DNA of 64,000 nt, from positions 1 to 64,000 of the forward strand of contig NZ_BEXF01000012.1 of assembly GCF_002897295.1 (NCBI RefSeq), read 5' to 3'. This DNA comes from Brevibacillus reuszeri. GTDB lineage: Bacteria > Bacillota > Bacilli > Brevibacillales > Brevibacillaceae. Within the stretch, counting starts at the first letter, position 1, and the number at the start of each line of letters is the position of its first letter. The position numbers and the translations under genes were made by a program. Below the pieces are notes generated by a model. It was not told the DNA's origin. It saw nothing but the letters and a program-made list of their open reading frames with translations, and ran no database searches. Below are positions 54,022-63,154 of the stretch, one piece after another.

Positions 54022-55647
54022 TTATTGAATGTCTGCCCATTTCCAGTCTACGAAGCCCAGACCGTCGAGAACAACACCTTTTACTTTGTCGTTCTTCACG
54101 TAGGAATGAGTGTAGTAGTAGATTGGCGCTGCAGGCATTTCATCCATAAAGATTGCTTCTGCTTCAGCCAGGATTTGTTTACGTTTTTCTGGGTCCTTTT
54201 CAAGAGCAGATTTGTTCAGCAGCTCCTGATATTTAGGATTTTCCCAGTTGGTATCGTTGTTGCTGCCTTTTTTGAGCTTGAACAGATCCAGGAAAGTGTA
54301 TGGATCGTTGTAGTCACCAGTCCAGCTGGAACGAGCGATTTGGAATTTACCTTGGTGCATGTCATCCAAGAATACTTTCCACTCTTTGTTTTCCAGCTTC
54401 ACGTCTACGCCCAATACTTTTTTCCATTGGTCTTGGATCGCTTCTGCAATCTTCTTGTGACCCTCGGAAGTATTGAAGGACAGAGTCAGAGTAGGCATTT
54501 TGGTGATGCCTTCTTCTTTCATACCTTCTTCCAGCAATTTTTTCGCTGTTTCAGCATCGTTGTCCTTGAAGTAAGGGCTTGTTGCTACAGCCATAGTTGG
54601 AGGTACGAGGCCCATTGCTGGCTCTTGGTTTGTTTGCGTTACGTTGTCGATGATGGATTTGCGATCGATTGCATACGCAAACGCTTTACGGATTTTCGCG
54701 TTGTTGAAAGGCGCTTTTTCCGTATTGAATTTGTACATGTAGGTTCCCGCAATTGCACGAGTTTCCATTTTGCCGGAATCTTTCAATGCTGGAACAGCGT
54801 CAGTAGGGAGTGCGCTCATAGGAGCTCCTGCCCAGTCCAGATCGCCATTGTCAAACATGGACAGCTCAGTGTTTTCGTCCTCAACCATGGAGAAATCGAT
54901 CTTGTCCAGTTTCACAGCATCTTTATCCCAGTAGTTGTCGTTTTTAGCGAGAACGAGCTTGCTCTTGTGCTCCCAAGTATCGATCTTGAACGGACCGTTA
55001 CCTACGTGGGATTTCGCTTCCCCAGCCCATTTTGCATCGGACTCAACTACTTTTTGGTTAACAGGGAAGTACGTGTAGAAAGCAGTCAGCTCCAGGAAGA
55101 ATGGAGTTGGATTTTTCAATGTCACTACAAGAGTTTTATCATCTTGTGCTTTTACGCCAACATCGTCTGCTTTCGCTTTGCCCATGTTGTACTCTTCAGC
55201 ATTTTTCAGGTAGTACAGCTGGTAAGCATAAGTGGAGCCCAGCTTCGGATCGAGCGCTCGCTTCCACGCATATTCAAAGTCTTTTGCCGTTACAGCATCG
55301 CCATTGCTCCATTTGCTGTCACGCAGGTGGAACGTGTATGTCAAACCATCTTCAGATACATCGATTTTTTCAGCCACAGATTCGTGTGGTTTGCCGTCTT
55401 CATTAATACGAGTAAGTCCATCAAATGTCGCACGCAGAAGCGCACCGGAAGTAGAATCCTCAGCCAACGCAGGGTCAGCTGTTGGTGGCTCGCTGTGCAT
55501 GTTCATGCGCAATACTTTTGGACCGCTAGTTTGCTCGTTACCAGTAGAAGCTCCTTGTTCACCGGTTTTTTCACCGCCGCCACAGCCTGCCAGTGCCGCA
55601 CTCAAAACCAGAATAGAACTCATAGCTGCAAATACGCTTTTTTTCAT
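54022..55647 (-). CDS. Peptide ABC transporter substrate-binding lipoprotein (OppA family), copy 2
   Basis: About 541 residues and clearly paralogous to the neighbouring copy (shared WSNGDAVTAKDFEYAWKRAL and MVEDENTELSMF segments). Lipobox with GCGG near residue 20. The ATG at 55647 follows AAAGGGGG; the upstream ATG at 55683 has no site. Copies 1 and 2 are separate transcription units, each with a terminator. No transporter partner genes nearby. Confidence 0.93.
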   Translation of the reverse strand: MKKSVFAAMSSILVLSAALAGCGGGEKTGEQGASTGNEQTSGPKVLRMNMHSEPPTADPALAEDSTSGALLRATFDGLTRINEDGKPHESVAEKIDVSEDGLTYTFHLRDSKWSNGDAVTAKDFEYAWKRALDPKLGSTYAYQLYYLKNAEEYNMGKAKADDVGVKAQDDKTLVVTLKNPTPFFLELTAFYTYFPVNQKVVESDAKWAGEAKSHVGNGPFKIDTWEHKSKLVLAKNDNYWDKDAVKLDKIDFSMVEDENTELSMFDNGDLDWAGAPMSALPTDAVPALKDSGKMETRAIAGTYMYKFNTEKAPFNNAKIRKAFAYAIDRKSIIDNVTQTNQEPAMGLVPPTMAVATSPYFKDNDAETAKKLLEEGMKEEGITKMPTLTLSFNTSEGHKKIAEAIQDQWKKVLGVDVKLENKEWKVFLDDMHQGKFQIARSSWTGDYNDPYTFLDLFKLKKGSNNDTNWENPKYQELLNKSALEKDPEKRKQILAEAEAIFMDEMPAAPIYYYTHSYVKNDKVKGVVLDGLGFVDWKWADIQ

Positions 55648-55912
55648 TGGTGTTGACCCCCTTTTATATCGGTAAAACTCCATTGAAAGCTACTTCAACA
55701 ATATACTGCATTTTTAGTAATATTGAAGACATTTTAAGTAAGTTTAATTATGTTTTATTCGAATATCAAATTATATTAAGGGAAATAAATTCGAAAACTT
55801 CATCAAATGCAGTATGCCTCAAGCAAGAAAAACTATGCAAAATAGGAGAATTCCTCTACACTGGGAGTAATTGGATTAGGTAAGTATTGGTTGCCAGAAG
55901 GGGCGTGGCAGC

Positions 55913-56950
55913 ATGTACGCGAAACAGAAGCCGGAGATTTTTATCGGATCGTCCGTCGAAGGTCTATCCGTTGCCTATGAAATTCAGACAGCACTCGAGC
56001 ATGATGCTGATTGTATCGTCTGGCCACAGGGGGTTTTTGACCCTAGCAGTGTCACACTTCACGATCTGATCGAAATGACCAGAAGGGTGGATTTTGCCGT
56101 CTTTGTTTTTACACCTGATGATCTGACCACCTACCGAAAACAGGAAGTCAAAACAGTACGCGATAATGTAATATTTGAATTTGGTCTCTTTGCAGGTCGG
56201 CTCGGAATCGAACGAGTCTTTTTCTTGACCCCGCGTTATGTCGAAGGACTGCATCTGCCAACTGACTTGCTCGGGATTACCCCCATCACGTATGAGCACC
56301 CGACTGATCCCTCCCTTTTCCCAGCAAAAATCGGTTCTGCCTGTCATCAGATCAGACGACAGCTTCGGAAGCTTGGACTAACAGAGCAGGGGTTATCTGA
56401 AAAAGAAAGCCAGGGCTATATCCGCAGCCTGGAGTCCCATGCGCGGTTCCTTCTCTCCGCGATTGAGTCCAGCGACCAGATGATTCCTCGTACTCATGCT
56501 GTGCTGGGCGCCCTGCATAACGAGTTTTGTCCCATGGCAGATTTTCGGGTCAAAGGAACAACGCTGTTTCAATTGACAGAGGACGGCAAAGCGTTGTTAC
56601 AAATCGGGGTCTCAGGCGCGATAAAAGATCATGCAAAAACGTACTTTTTGGAATACAATGTAAGTAACAGTCATCCTCGCAGCTACGTTGTCGATTCCTT
56701 TTTGACCAATAAAAAGGTGATCTCGTACACGGGCAAAAAGTATGGGAATGATAAAGAGCTGATCCTCAGCTTTACCGTGGCGAAAATCTTTGTATTCACG
56801 ATTCACCTGCTAGCCAAGGATGTGCCCATGGAGCTAAATGAAATCGCAGAAGAGCTGATTCGTATGAATGAAGATCTCTTCTATTACTTTGAAACCATAC
56901 TAGAAAGGGGAACGATGCCATGCCATCTCGAAAACCGAATGCCCACATGA
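55913..56950 (+). CDS. Stand-alone TIR-like nucleotide-binding protein with unknown C-terminal domain
   Basis: 345 residues, soluble. Residues 8-135 match the TIR-like predicted-nucleotide-binding domain (PF10137-type): IFIGSSVEGLSVA, DCIVWPQGVFDPSSVTL, FAVFVFTPDD, and RDNVIFEFGLFAGRLG with Glu89 at the position used by NAD-cleaving TIR enzymes. The remaining 200 residues (about 165-345, YIRSLESHARFLLSAIESSD onwards) are an unrecognised, mostly alpha/beta domain that could be a sensor. A second small gene overlaps its end, suggesting a two-gene operon. No cyclase, CRISPR or other defence gene is near. Confidence 0.85.
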   Translation: MYAKQKPEIFIGSSVEGLSVAYEIQTALEHDADCIVWPQGVFDPSSVTLHDLIEMTRRVDFAVFVFTPDDLTTYRKQEVKTVRDNVIFEFGLFAGRLGIERVFFLTPRYVEGLHLPTDLLGITPITYEHPTDPSLFPAKIGSACHQIRRQLRKLGLTEQGLSEKESQGYIRSLESHARFLLSAIESSDQMIPRTHAVLGALHNEFCPMADFRVKGTTLFQLTEDGKALLQIGVSGAIKDHAKTYFLEYNVSNSHPRSYVVDSFLTNKKVISYTGKKYGNDKELILSFTVAKIFVFTIHLLAKDVPMELNEIAEELIRMNEDLFYYFETILERGTMPCHLENRMPT

Positions 56951-57165
56951 CCGTATCCGGCCACGTCAGACCCGTATCCAGACATGTAGCCCGGCAAGTT
57001 TGGCGCTCTTTGTTGGCACAGCGAGCGAGAAAGGTGCATGGTGCCATTCCCTCTCTTCAGGGAGTCATCTATCATGATGGACCGTCTGTACTCGACTCTG
57101 AAGAAGGAATTGTCGTGATTGCTACCCAAGAAGCCGGCTTTAAAAGACCGCGCTACATCGGCTAA
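56920..57165 (+). CDS. Small basic protein overlapping the TIR-like gene
   Basis: 81 residues, Arg/His-rich N-terminal half and a mixed C-terminal half. ATG nine bases after AAAGGGG, overlapping the TIR-like gene by 31 bases in another frame, so translation is probably coupled. No recognised domain. A strong terminator follows. It could be a partner, inhibitor or spurious; the clean ribosome site and terminator placement argue that it is real. Confidence 0.55.
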   Translation: MPSRKPNAHMTVSGHVRPVSRHVARQVWRSLLAQRARKVHGAIPSLQGVIYHDGPSVLDSEEGIVVIATQEAGFKRPRYIG

Positions 57166-57175
57166 CAAATAGAAG

Positions 57176-57220
57176 AAAGAGCTGCTCCATCCGTTTGACA
57201 GCGGAGGTCAGCTCTTTTTA
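57176..57220. terminator. Bidirectional terminator after the TIR-like operon
   Basis: AAAGAGCTG / CAGCTCTTT stem with inner CTCC / GGAG pairing, T tracts both ways; shared with the convergent AraC-type gene. Confidence 0.8.
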
Positions 57221-57224
57221 CTTT

Positions 57225-58025
57225 TTACCTGTATTGGCGGTATTCTTCTGGTGAAACACCGACGATTGAACGGAAATCGCGAATAAAATGCGAATGATCA
57301 TAATAGCCAAGGGCGATGGACAAATCCAGCCAATCCCCTGCGGTTCCCTGATCCATACGCTCAGCCGCCTCATGCAGGCGATAGCGCTGAATGACCGACT
57401 TCGGACTGACGCCTACATACCGGTCAAACATTCGCTGCATGGTGCGCTTATTCATGCCAGAGCTGCGTACTACATCCTCTACCCTCAGGATCGTCCGGTC
57501 TTGCTGGATCATCTGGACGATATCGGCAATCAGTGCGGTGTTTGGATCACGTTCTGGCAAATGGGTAGTTAAAAATTGCTCGGCAAGTCTCAGCATCGTG
57601 GCATCATCAGGCTGGCTTAGAATTTCAGTTTCCAGCCGCGCTGTATCGATACCGAATACTTCCTCAAGGCCGATCACACTACCCGTTAATGTAGAGACAG
57701 GCGCCTTCAGAAACGGATAAAAGCCCCCGGGCTTGAATTTTATTCCGAAGACCCAGCCCTGCTCTTTCAGCAAGTGGGAGGAGGTCGTTTTAGCTACGCC
57801 GAAAACTCCGCTAGCCCCTTTTTCAAATACGAGATTTACGTTTGGATGTGCAATTACTACCTGGGAATAGGGGGCTTGACCGCGCAAATCCCATCTGACA
57901 ATCCAGTAATGCTGCACAAAATAGCCAATTTCTGCTGATGGCTGCAATCTGGTGAGTGAAAACTTTTTTTCTGCGATCAATGCATGCAGAACGCCCTTCG
58001 GAAACTTGTCTATGATTTTGTCCAT
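57225..58025 (-). CDS. AraC/XylS-family transcriptional regulator
   Basis: 266 residues. N-terminal ligand/cupin-like domain (ARAC-type; PNVNLVFEKGASGVFGVAK near 64) and two C-terminal helix-turn-helices from about 165 (VEDVVRSSGMNKRTMQRMFDRYVGVSPKSVIQRYRLHEA and the second ending FIRDFRSIVGVSPEEYRQ). Divergent from an SRPBCC gene 117 bases away, with repeated half-sites between them. Likely regulates that gene. Confidence 0.9.
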   Translation of the reverse strand: MDKIIDKFPKGVLHALIAEKKFSLTRLQPSAEIGYFVQHYWIVRWDLRGQAPYSQVVIAHPNVNLVFEKGASGVFGVAKTTSSHLLKEQGWVFGIKFKPGGFYPFLKAPVSTLTGSVIGLEEVFGIDTARLETEILSQPDDATMLRLAEQFLTTHLPERDPNTALIADIVQMIQQDRTILRVEDVVRSSGMNKRTMQRMFDRYVGVSPKSVIQRYRLHEAAERMDQGTAGDWLDLSIALGYYDHSHFIRDFRSIVGVSPEEYRQYR

Positions 58026-58090
58026 GCCCGGCCTCCTGTCGCGTTTTTACAATACGGCCTTCCAATTCCTGTTTATACTTAGAGTAGTGG

Positions 58091-58127
58091 TTGAAAGAAA
58101 CGATTTCAATTCCAAACTTTTGAAATC
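58091..58127. promoter_or_regulatory. Candidate operator with alternating half-sites
   Basis: TTGAAA (58091-58096), TTTCAA (58104-58109) and TTGAAA (58120-58125) alternate in orientation. The last two lie in a perfect GATTTCAA / TTGAAATC inverted repeat with a ten-base spacer, directly upstream of the SRPBCC ribosome site. It could bind the AraC-type regulator or form an RNA hairpin. Confidence 0.4.
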
Positions 58128-58142
58128 ACAGGAGGTACGCAC

Positions 58143-58592
58143 ATGGATCTTCATTACGATTTTTATATCGCCGCTACGCCCGAGGAAGTATGGCATGTTC
58201 TTGTTTCTGATGAAGGTGTATCTGCTATTTTCTGGGGATGCACGATTCGCTCTACTTTTCAAGTAGGGGAAGAGCTTGCTTATGTGGGACCAGGAAACGA
58301 TGGTGACCAAACCGTACATGTATATGGTAAGCTGCTGGAGTTTGAACCAAACCGAATCATCAGCTACCTCGAGCATCCTGGTCCTTCATACCGTGAAAAC
58401 CATGCTGAACTGGAGACACGTGTTACGATTACACTAGAGCCGGTCGGCAAATGCACAAAGTTAACCCTCATTAACGACCAGTGGCAAGAGGATCATCCCT
58501 CTTACGCCAGTACAAGCCTGCATTGGCCAATGATTCTCTCCAATATTAAAACCTATGCAGAAACAGGCAAAACGCTCGATTTGGGATTTTAA
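58143..58592 (+). CDS. SRPBCC/AHSA1-family protein
   Basis: 149 residues. Begins MDLHYDFYIAATPEEVWHVLV and continues with the START-like beta/helix-grip pattern (FQVGEELAYVGPG, RIISYLEHPGPSYRE, TRVTITLEP). These proteins bind hydrophobic ligands. CAGGAGG precedes the ATG. Transcribed away from the AraC regulator and ended by the hairpin at 58619. No enzymatic role is evident. Confidence 0.88.
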   Translation: MDLHYDFYIAATPEEVWHVLVSDEGVSAIFWGCTIRSTFQVGEELAYVGPGNDGDQTVHVYGKLLEFEPNRIISYLEHPGPSYRENHAELETRVTITLEPVGKCTKLTLINDQWQEDHPSYASTSLHWPMILSNIKTYAETGKTLDLGF

Positions 58593-58618
58593 TTCACTAG
58601 TAGGCATTCTCTCTGACT

Positions 58619-58696
58619 AAAAAACGCGGGACAAGAAGATTATTCGGCAGCCTTTTATCAGTGGCTGCGGAATTCCACTTCTTGCCCGCTTTTTTG
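58619..58696. terminator. Large terminator hairpin
   Basis: Outer stem of GCGGG...CAAGAAG / CTTCTTG..CCCGC type with A and T tracts, inner GCAGCC / GGCTGC stem. Serves the SRPBCC gene and the convergent oppA copy 3. Confidence 0.8.
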
Positions 58697-58715
58697 TTAC
58701 GAAGCTTTCAACGGT

Positions 58716-60368
58716 TTATTCCGTTTTGCTAGCCCACTTCAAATCAATGAATCCGAGTCCATCGACTTGTACATCTTTTATCTTGTCACTTTGCACCCAT
58801 ACGTCTACATCCGTAAAGAGCGGGATCACAGGCATAGCATCCATGAAAATTTGTTCAGCTTGGGCAATCAGTTCTTTACGCTTCTCTGGATTTCCTTCCA
58901 GAGCTGATTGCTTCAACAGCTCTTGGTAGCGTGGATCCTCCCAGCCGGTATCGTTGTTCCCTGTATTGGCGTCACGGAACATTTCCAGGTAGTTGATCGG
59001 GTCGTTAAAGTCTGCGTTCCAGCCGAGGCGTCCTAGCTCGTATTTCAGCTCATGCATGTCTTGCAAATGCACCTTGAATTCCTTGTTGGAAAGCTTCACA
59101 TCGATGCCGAGGCCTTTTTTCCACTGGTCTTGCAGTGCTTCGGCGATCTTGGTGTGACGATCCGTCGTATTATACGACAGTGAGATTGGAGGCAGCTTCG
59201 TCAAGCCCAGCTCTGCCATGCCTTCTGCCAGCAGCTGTTTGGCTGTCTCAACATCATGATCCTTGAAGTAGCCTTCTGGCTTCACAATCATCGACTGCGG
59301 CAAGAGGCCCATCGTAGGCACCTGCCCTACCTGTGTGATGTTGTCTACAATCGTTTGGCGATTTACAGCATACGCCAATGCCTTGCGAATCTTTGCATTG
59401 CTAAGCGGTCCTTTGGTCGTGTTGATCTTGTACCAGTACATGGTTGCCTTTGGATGAATGACCAGCTTTCCGGATTCCTTCAGGGACGGAATTGCATCTA
59501 CTGGCAATCCCCCCAGCGGTTGACCTGCCCAGTCCAGCTCATTATTTTCAAACATGGCCAGCGCTGTGCTGTCGTCCTCAATCATCACAAACTCGATCTT
59601 ATCTAGATTAACCGCGTCTTTATCCCAGTAGTTTTCGTTCTTTTCCAAGACGATTTTGCTCTTGTGCTTCCATTCCGTCATTTTGAACGGACCATTCGCT
59701 ACGTGTGTCGCAGCTTCGAATGCCCATTTCGGATTCGCTTCCACCACTTTTTTCGGTACAGGATAATACGTATAGAAAGCAGTCAGCTCCAGGAAAAATG
59801 GTGTCGGATTCTCCAGGGTTACCTCTAATGTCTTGTCGTCGATGACCTTCACGCCGAGCTCATCAGCTTTTGCCTGCCCTTTGTGCACTTTTTCGGCATT
59901 CTTGATGTAATAGAGCTGATAGGCATACTCCGCTCCCAGATTAGCATCGAGCACTCGCTTCCAGGCAAACTCAAAGTCTTGGGCAGTCACCGGATCACCG
60001 TTGCTCCATTTGGCATCACGGAGCGTGAAGGTATAGATTCGGTTATCCTCCGAGACCTTTACGTCTGAAGCCATCGAATTCATCGGCTTGGAGGCAGCAT
60101 CCAGACGAGTCAAGCCGTCGAATGTAGCCCTTACGACCGTTCCTGATGTGGCGTCCTTGGCTAACCCAGGGTCAGCCGTCGAAGGCTCGCTCGTCAGGTT
60201 TGCACGGAAGATTTGCGGCGCTTTCGATGCAGCCACCTGTGCTGCTTCACCGGAGCTTGGCGAATTCGGCTGAGGCTGCTGCTGCGTTTGTCCCCCTCCT
60301 CCACATCCTGCTAAAATACTTCCCGCAATCATAATCACACTGGCAACGATAGAAATTTTCTGTCTCAT
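58716..60368 (-). CDS. Peptide ABC transporter substrate-binding lipoprotein (OppA family), copy 3
   Basis: 550 residues. Lipobox ILAGC near residue 20, Gln/Pro/Ser linker, SBP_bac_5 fold. It shares WSNGDPVTAQDFEFAWKRVLD and LSNAKIRKALAYAVNRQTIVD with copies 1 and 2 but is more diverged. Separate transcription unit. No transporter genes nearby. Confidence 0.93.
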   Translation of the reverse strand: MRQKISIVASVIMIAGSILAGCGGGGQTQQQPQPNSPSSGEAAQVAASKAPQIFRANLTSEPSTADPGLAKDATSGTVVRATFDGLTRLDAASKPMNSMASDVKVSEDNRIYTFTLRDAKWSNGDPVTAQDFEFAWKRVLDANLGAEYAYQLYYIKNAEKVHKGQAKADELGVKVIDDKTLEVTLENPTPFFLELTAFYTYYPVPKKVVEANPKWAFEAATHVANGPFKMTEWKHKSKIVLEKNENYWDKDAVNLDKIEFVMIEDDSTALAMFENNELDWAGQPLGGLPVDAIPSLKESGKLVIHPKATMYWYKINTTKGPLSNAKIRKALAYAVNRQTIVDNITQVGQVPTMGLLPQSMIVKPEGYFKDHDVETAKQLLAEGMAELGLTKLPPISLSYNTTDRHTKIAEALQDQWKKGLGIDVKLSNKEFKVHLQDMHELKYELGRLGWNADFNDPINYLEMFRDANTGNNDTGWEDPRYQELLKQSALEGNPEKRKELIAQAEQIFMDAMPVIPLFTDVDVWVQSDKIKDVQVDGLGFIDLKWASKTE

Positions 60369-60489
60369 TCAAATATTCCCCCTTATCAAATATTTTCTAT
60401 CGCCACCAATATACTCGACAGAAATGGGCTTGAGAATGGGGTTTGAAGAGATTTAATTTAATTTTATGAATATTTATTCTATTATAAAA

Positions 60490-60533
60490 GAAAATAAACC
60501 CAACTTGCCGTAGTAGGCAGATTGGGTTTATTT
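60490..60533 (-). terminator. Terminator of the met operon
   Basis: AAATAAACCCAA / TTGGGTTTATTT stem with an inner TTGCC / GGCAG pairing and T run, right after the metQ stop on the minus strand. Confidence 0.88.
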
Positions 60534-60555
60534 GATCGTTCAATTATCTTGTTAC

Positions 60556-61398
60556 TTAGAACGCTGGGATGATCGCGCCTTGGTATGTGTCTTCGATGAA
60601 TTTTTTCACCTCAGGCGAGTTCAGTTCTTTCGCCAGCTTTTGCATTGCTTCGGAGTCTTTGTTGTCAGCACGAGCTACCAGGAAGTTTGCATATGGAGAC
60701 TCTTTGTCCTCGATGAACAAAGCATCTTTGGTTGGTACGAGCTTCGCTTCCAATGCATAGTTCGTGTTGATCAGAGCCAGATCTACTTCATCCAGAACGC
60801 GCGGCAGCATAGCAGCCTCAACTTCTTTGAATTTCAGGTTTTTCTTGTTTTCTACGATATCTTTTACAGTACCGCTGATGCCTACGCCGTCTTTCAGCTT
60901 GATTACGCCATTTTTTTCGAGAAGAGCCAGCGCACGACCGTTGTTGGTTACGTCGTTTGGCAGTGCAATTGTTGCGCCATCAACTAGCTCATCAACGCTT
61001 TTGATTTTTTTGGAGTAGGCACCGAACGGCTCAACGTGTACCGCAGTCACAGGCTCCAAAGTCATGTTTTGGTCTTTATTGAATTGCTCCAGGTATGGTT
61101 TATGTTGGAAGAAGTTTCCGTCTAGTTGTTTTTCATTTACTTGTACGTTTGGTTGTACATAGTCAGTGAATTCTTTAACTACCAAGTTTACACCTTGTTC
61201 CTTCAGCTTAGGTTGAACAAACTTCAGGATTTCCCCGTGTGGTACAGCAGTAGCACCAATAGTCAACGTAACTTCTTGTTGTTGTCCACCCTGAGCGCCA
61301 CCTGTAGATGGAGCAGGAGCGGTTTCTGTTTTGCTTCCGCAAGCTGCCAAAGAAAATGCCAATACAGTAGAAAGTACAGATACAACCAGTTTCTTCAC
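60556..61398 (-). CDS. metQ: Methionine-binding lipoprotein MetQ
   Basis: 280 residues. Lipobox SLAAC near residue 19, linker rich in Gly/Gln, then the NlpA/MetQ family fold: TIGATAVPHGEILKFVQPKLKEQGVNL near 47, PNVQVNEKQLDGNFFQHKPYL near 85, IALPNDVTNNGRALALLEKNG near 143. It binds methionine outside the cell. Last gene of metN-metI-metQ. Confidence 0.96.
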   Translation of the reverse strand: MKKLVVSVLSTVLAFSLAACGSKTETAPAPSTGGAQGGQQQEVTLTIGATAVPHGEILKFVQPKLKEQGVNLVVKEFTDYVQPNVQVNEKQLDGNFFQHKPYLEQFNKDQNMTLEPVTAVHVEPFGAYSKKIKSVDELVDGATIALPNDVTNNGRALALLEKNGVIKLKDGVGISGTVKDIVENKKNLKFKEVEAAMLPRVLDEVDLALINTNYALEAKLVPTKDALFIEDKESPYANFLVARADNKDSEAMQKLAKELNSPEVKKFIEDTYQGAIIPAF

Positions 61399-61453
61399 AG
61401 TAGATTTCCCCCTTTATTTGTAAACCACTTCTAAAAAGATTTATGGAAAGACC

Positions 61454-62122
61454 TTACTTGCGGCTGTATTTGAGAACCAGACGGTCCCCCAGCGATTGTA
61501 AGATCTGAACCAACACTAACAAAATAACAACAGTAACAATCATGACATCAGTCTGGAAGCGCTGATATCCATAGCGAATCGCCAGGTCACCCAAGCCACC
61601 GCCACCGATAACCCCAGACATCGCCGTATAGGAAACGAGGGCGACAGTCGTAATTGTAATCCCTGCAATCAGACCCGAGCGCGCTTCCGGCAAAAGTACG
61701 TTCCAGACAATTTGCCAGTTCGAAGCACCCATGGATTGCGCTGCCTCAGTTACCCCGCGATCTACTTCCCGCAAGGAGGTTTCGACCAGTCGGGCAAAAA
61801 ATGGCGCTGCCCCGATGACCAGCGGCGGGATGGAGCCAAGTACGCCCAGCGAGGTACCTACAATCGCTTTGGTAACAGGAATTAATAAGATCATCAAAAT
61901 GATAAAAGGAACGGAACGCAGGACGTTCACAATAAAAGATGCGACGAGATAAAATCCTCGGTTGGCCAGAAGCTGCCCTCTTGAGGTGAGAAACAGAATG
62001 ATGCCCAGCGGCAATCCAATCAAGATGGTAAACAAGGTTGAAAAGCCAAGCATGGAGAGTGTATCTACGGTCCCGATTCCAATCTCAGACCAATCCACAT
62101 TTTTTAATTCCAGCCACTCCAT
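61454..62122 (-). CDS. metI: Methionine ABC transporter permease MetI
   Basis: 222 residues, about five transmembrane helices. Typical MetI segments: NVLRSVPFIILMILLIPVTKAIVG, GAAPFFARLVETSLREVDRGVTEAAQSMGASNWQIVWNVLLPEA (EAA-like loop) and AMSGVIGGGGLGDLAIRYGYQRF. It is the membrane channel. The ATG begins right after the metN stop, with GAGGTG upstream inside metN. Confidence 0.96.
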   Translation of the reverse strand: MEWLELKNVDWSEIGIGTVDTLSMLGFSTLFTILIGLPLGIILFLTSRGQLLANRGFYLVASFIVNVLRSVPFIILMILLIPVTKAIVGTSLGVLGSIPPLVIGAAPFFARLVETSLREVDRGVTEAAQSMGASNWQIVWNVLLPEARSGLIAGITITTVALVSYTAMSGVIGGGGLGDLAIRYGYQRFQTDVMIVTVVILLVLVQILQSLGDRLVLKYSRK

Positions 62123-63136
62123 CTAGATCACCTCCACTTCCAGGCCACGCTCACGCAGCTTCTCGATTGCCTGCTTGTTTTGTTCTGCATTGCCTTCCAG
62201 TTCGACAACCAGTTGACCGTACGGGGTGTCCTTCATCCGAGAGATCGTCCCCTGCAGAATACTGAACACGGTACCTGTCTCTTGCATCGTCTGGAACAGA
62301 ATCGGCTTGTACGTCTGTTCCCCCAAAAAGGTGACGCGTGCGATTGTGCGATTACCGGAAGCCTTCTCATGCGCTACTGCTTCGCGCAGTTCGTGGGAAT
62401 CAGCCACCTGCTCCACAAATTCCTGTGTGGTCGGGTGCTTCGGCTTGAGGAATACTTCGAGCACATCGCCTTCCTCGACAATCACACCACCGTCTATGAC
62501 ACCTACACGATCACAAATGGAACGGATGACCTGCATCTCATGTGTAATGAGTACGATGGTCAGTCCCAGCTTGCGATTAATGTCCAGGAGCAGCGCCAAA
62601 ATGGAGTTGGTCGTCTGTGGGTCGAGCGCCGATGTAGCTTCGTCGCACAGGAGTACTTTCGGGTCGTTCGCCAAAGCCCGTGCAATTCCTACCCGCTGCT
62701 TCTGTCCGCCTGACAGCTGTGCCGGATATTTGTCCCGATGATCCTCGAGGCCCACCAGCTTTAGCAGTTCGTCCACCTTTTGCTTGATTTCGGCCTTTGG
62801 TCGCTTCGCCAGCTTCAGCGGAAAAGCGATATTATCTCCGACCGTCGCTGATGACAGCAAATTAAAGTGTTGAAAAATCATGCCGACGTGGCGACGCTGT
62901 TCCTGCAGCTTCCGATCATCCAGCTTCGTCAAATCAACACCGTCAATAATGACCTCACCTGTAGTTGGTCGCTCCAGCAGGTTCATACAACGTATCAACG
63001 TACTTTTCCCCGCGCCGGAATGGCCGATAATCCCATATATTTCTCCCTTTTTGATAGAGAGGTCGATACCCAGCAATGCTGGGATTTTGTTGCCCTGTAC
63101 CAGATAGCTCTTATGCAGCTCACGCAGTTGAATCAA
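62123..63136 (-). CDS. metN: Methionine ABC transporter ATPase MetN
   Basis: 337 residues. Walker A GHSGAGKST near 38, signature LSGGQKQRVGIARALA near 140, DEATSALDP near 163; the C-terminal NIL/ACT-like domain (from about 255) senses methionine in this family. The start is TTG at 63136, nine bases after GGGAGG; a nearby out-of-frame ATG at 63141 opens only a six-codon frame (M-V-D-S-T-A then stop). Confidence 0.95.
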   Translation of the reverse strand: MIQLRELHKSYLVQGNKIPALLGIDLSIKKGEIYGIIGHSGAGKSTLIRCMNLLERPTTGEVIIDGVDLTKLDDRKLQEQRRHVGMIFQHFNLLSSATVGDNIAFPLKLAKRPKAEIKQKVDELLKLVGLEDHRDKYPAQLSGGQKQRVGIARALANDPKVLLCDEATSALDPQTTNSILALLLDINRKLGLTIVLITHEMQVIRSICDRVGVIDGGVIVEEGDVLEVFLKPKHPTTQEFVEQVADSHELREAVAHEKASGNRTIARVTFLGEQTYKPILFQTMQETGTVFSILQGTISRMKDTPYGQLVVELEGNAEQNKQAIEKLRERGLEVEVI

Positions 63137-63154
63137 CCATTTCCACCTCCCGTT

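Noticed and set aside
51924..55656. Two plus-strand frames of over 550 codons opposite oppA copies 1 and 2
   Set aside because: They mirror real genes, are Phe/Val/Cys-rich and do not have start signals; shadow frames of the codon pattern.
55913..57165. CBASS or Thoeris operon
   Set aside because: No cyclase, no ThsA/ThsB partner or other known effector in the neighbouring genes; only the TIR-like domain is supported.
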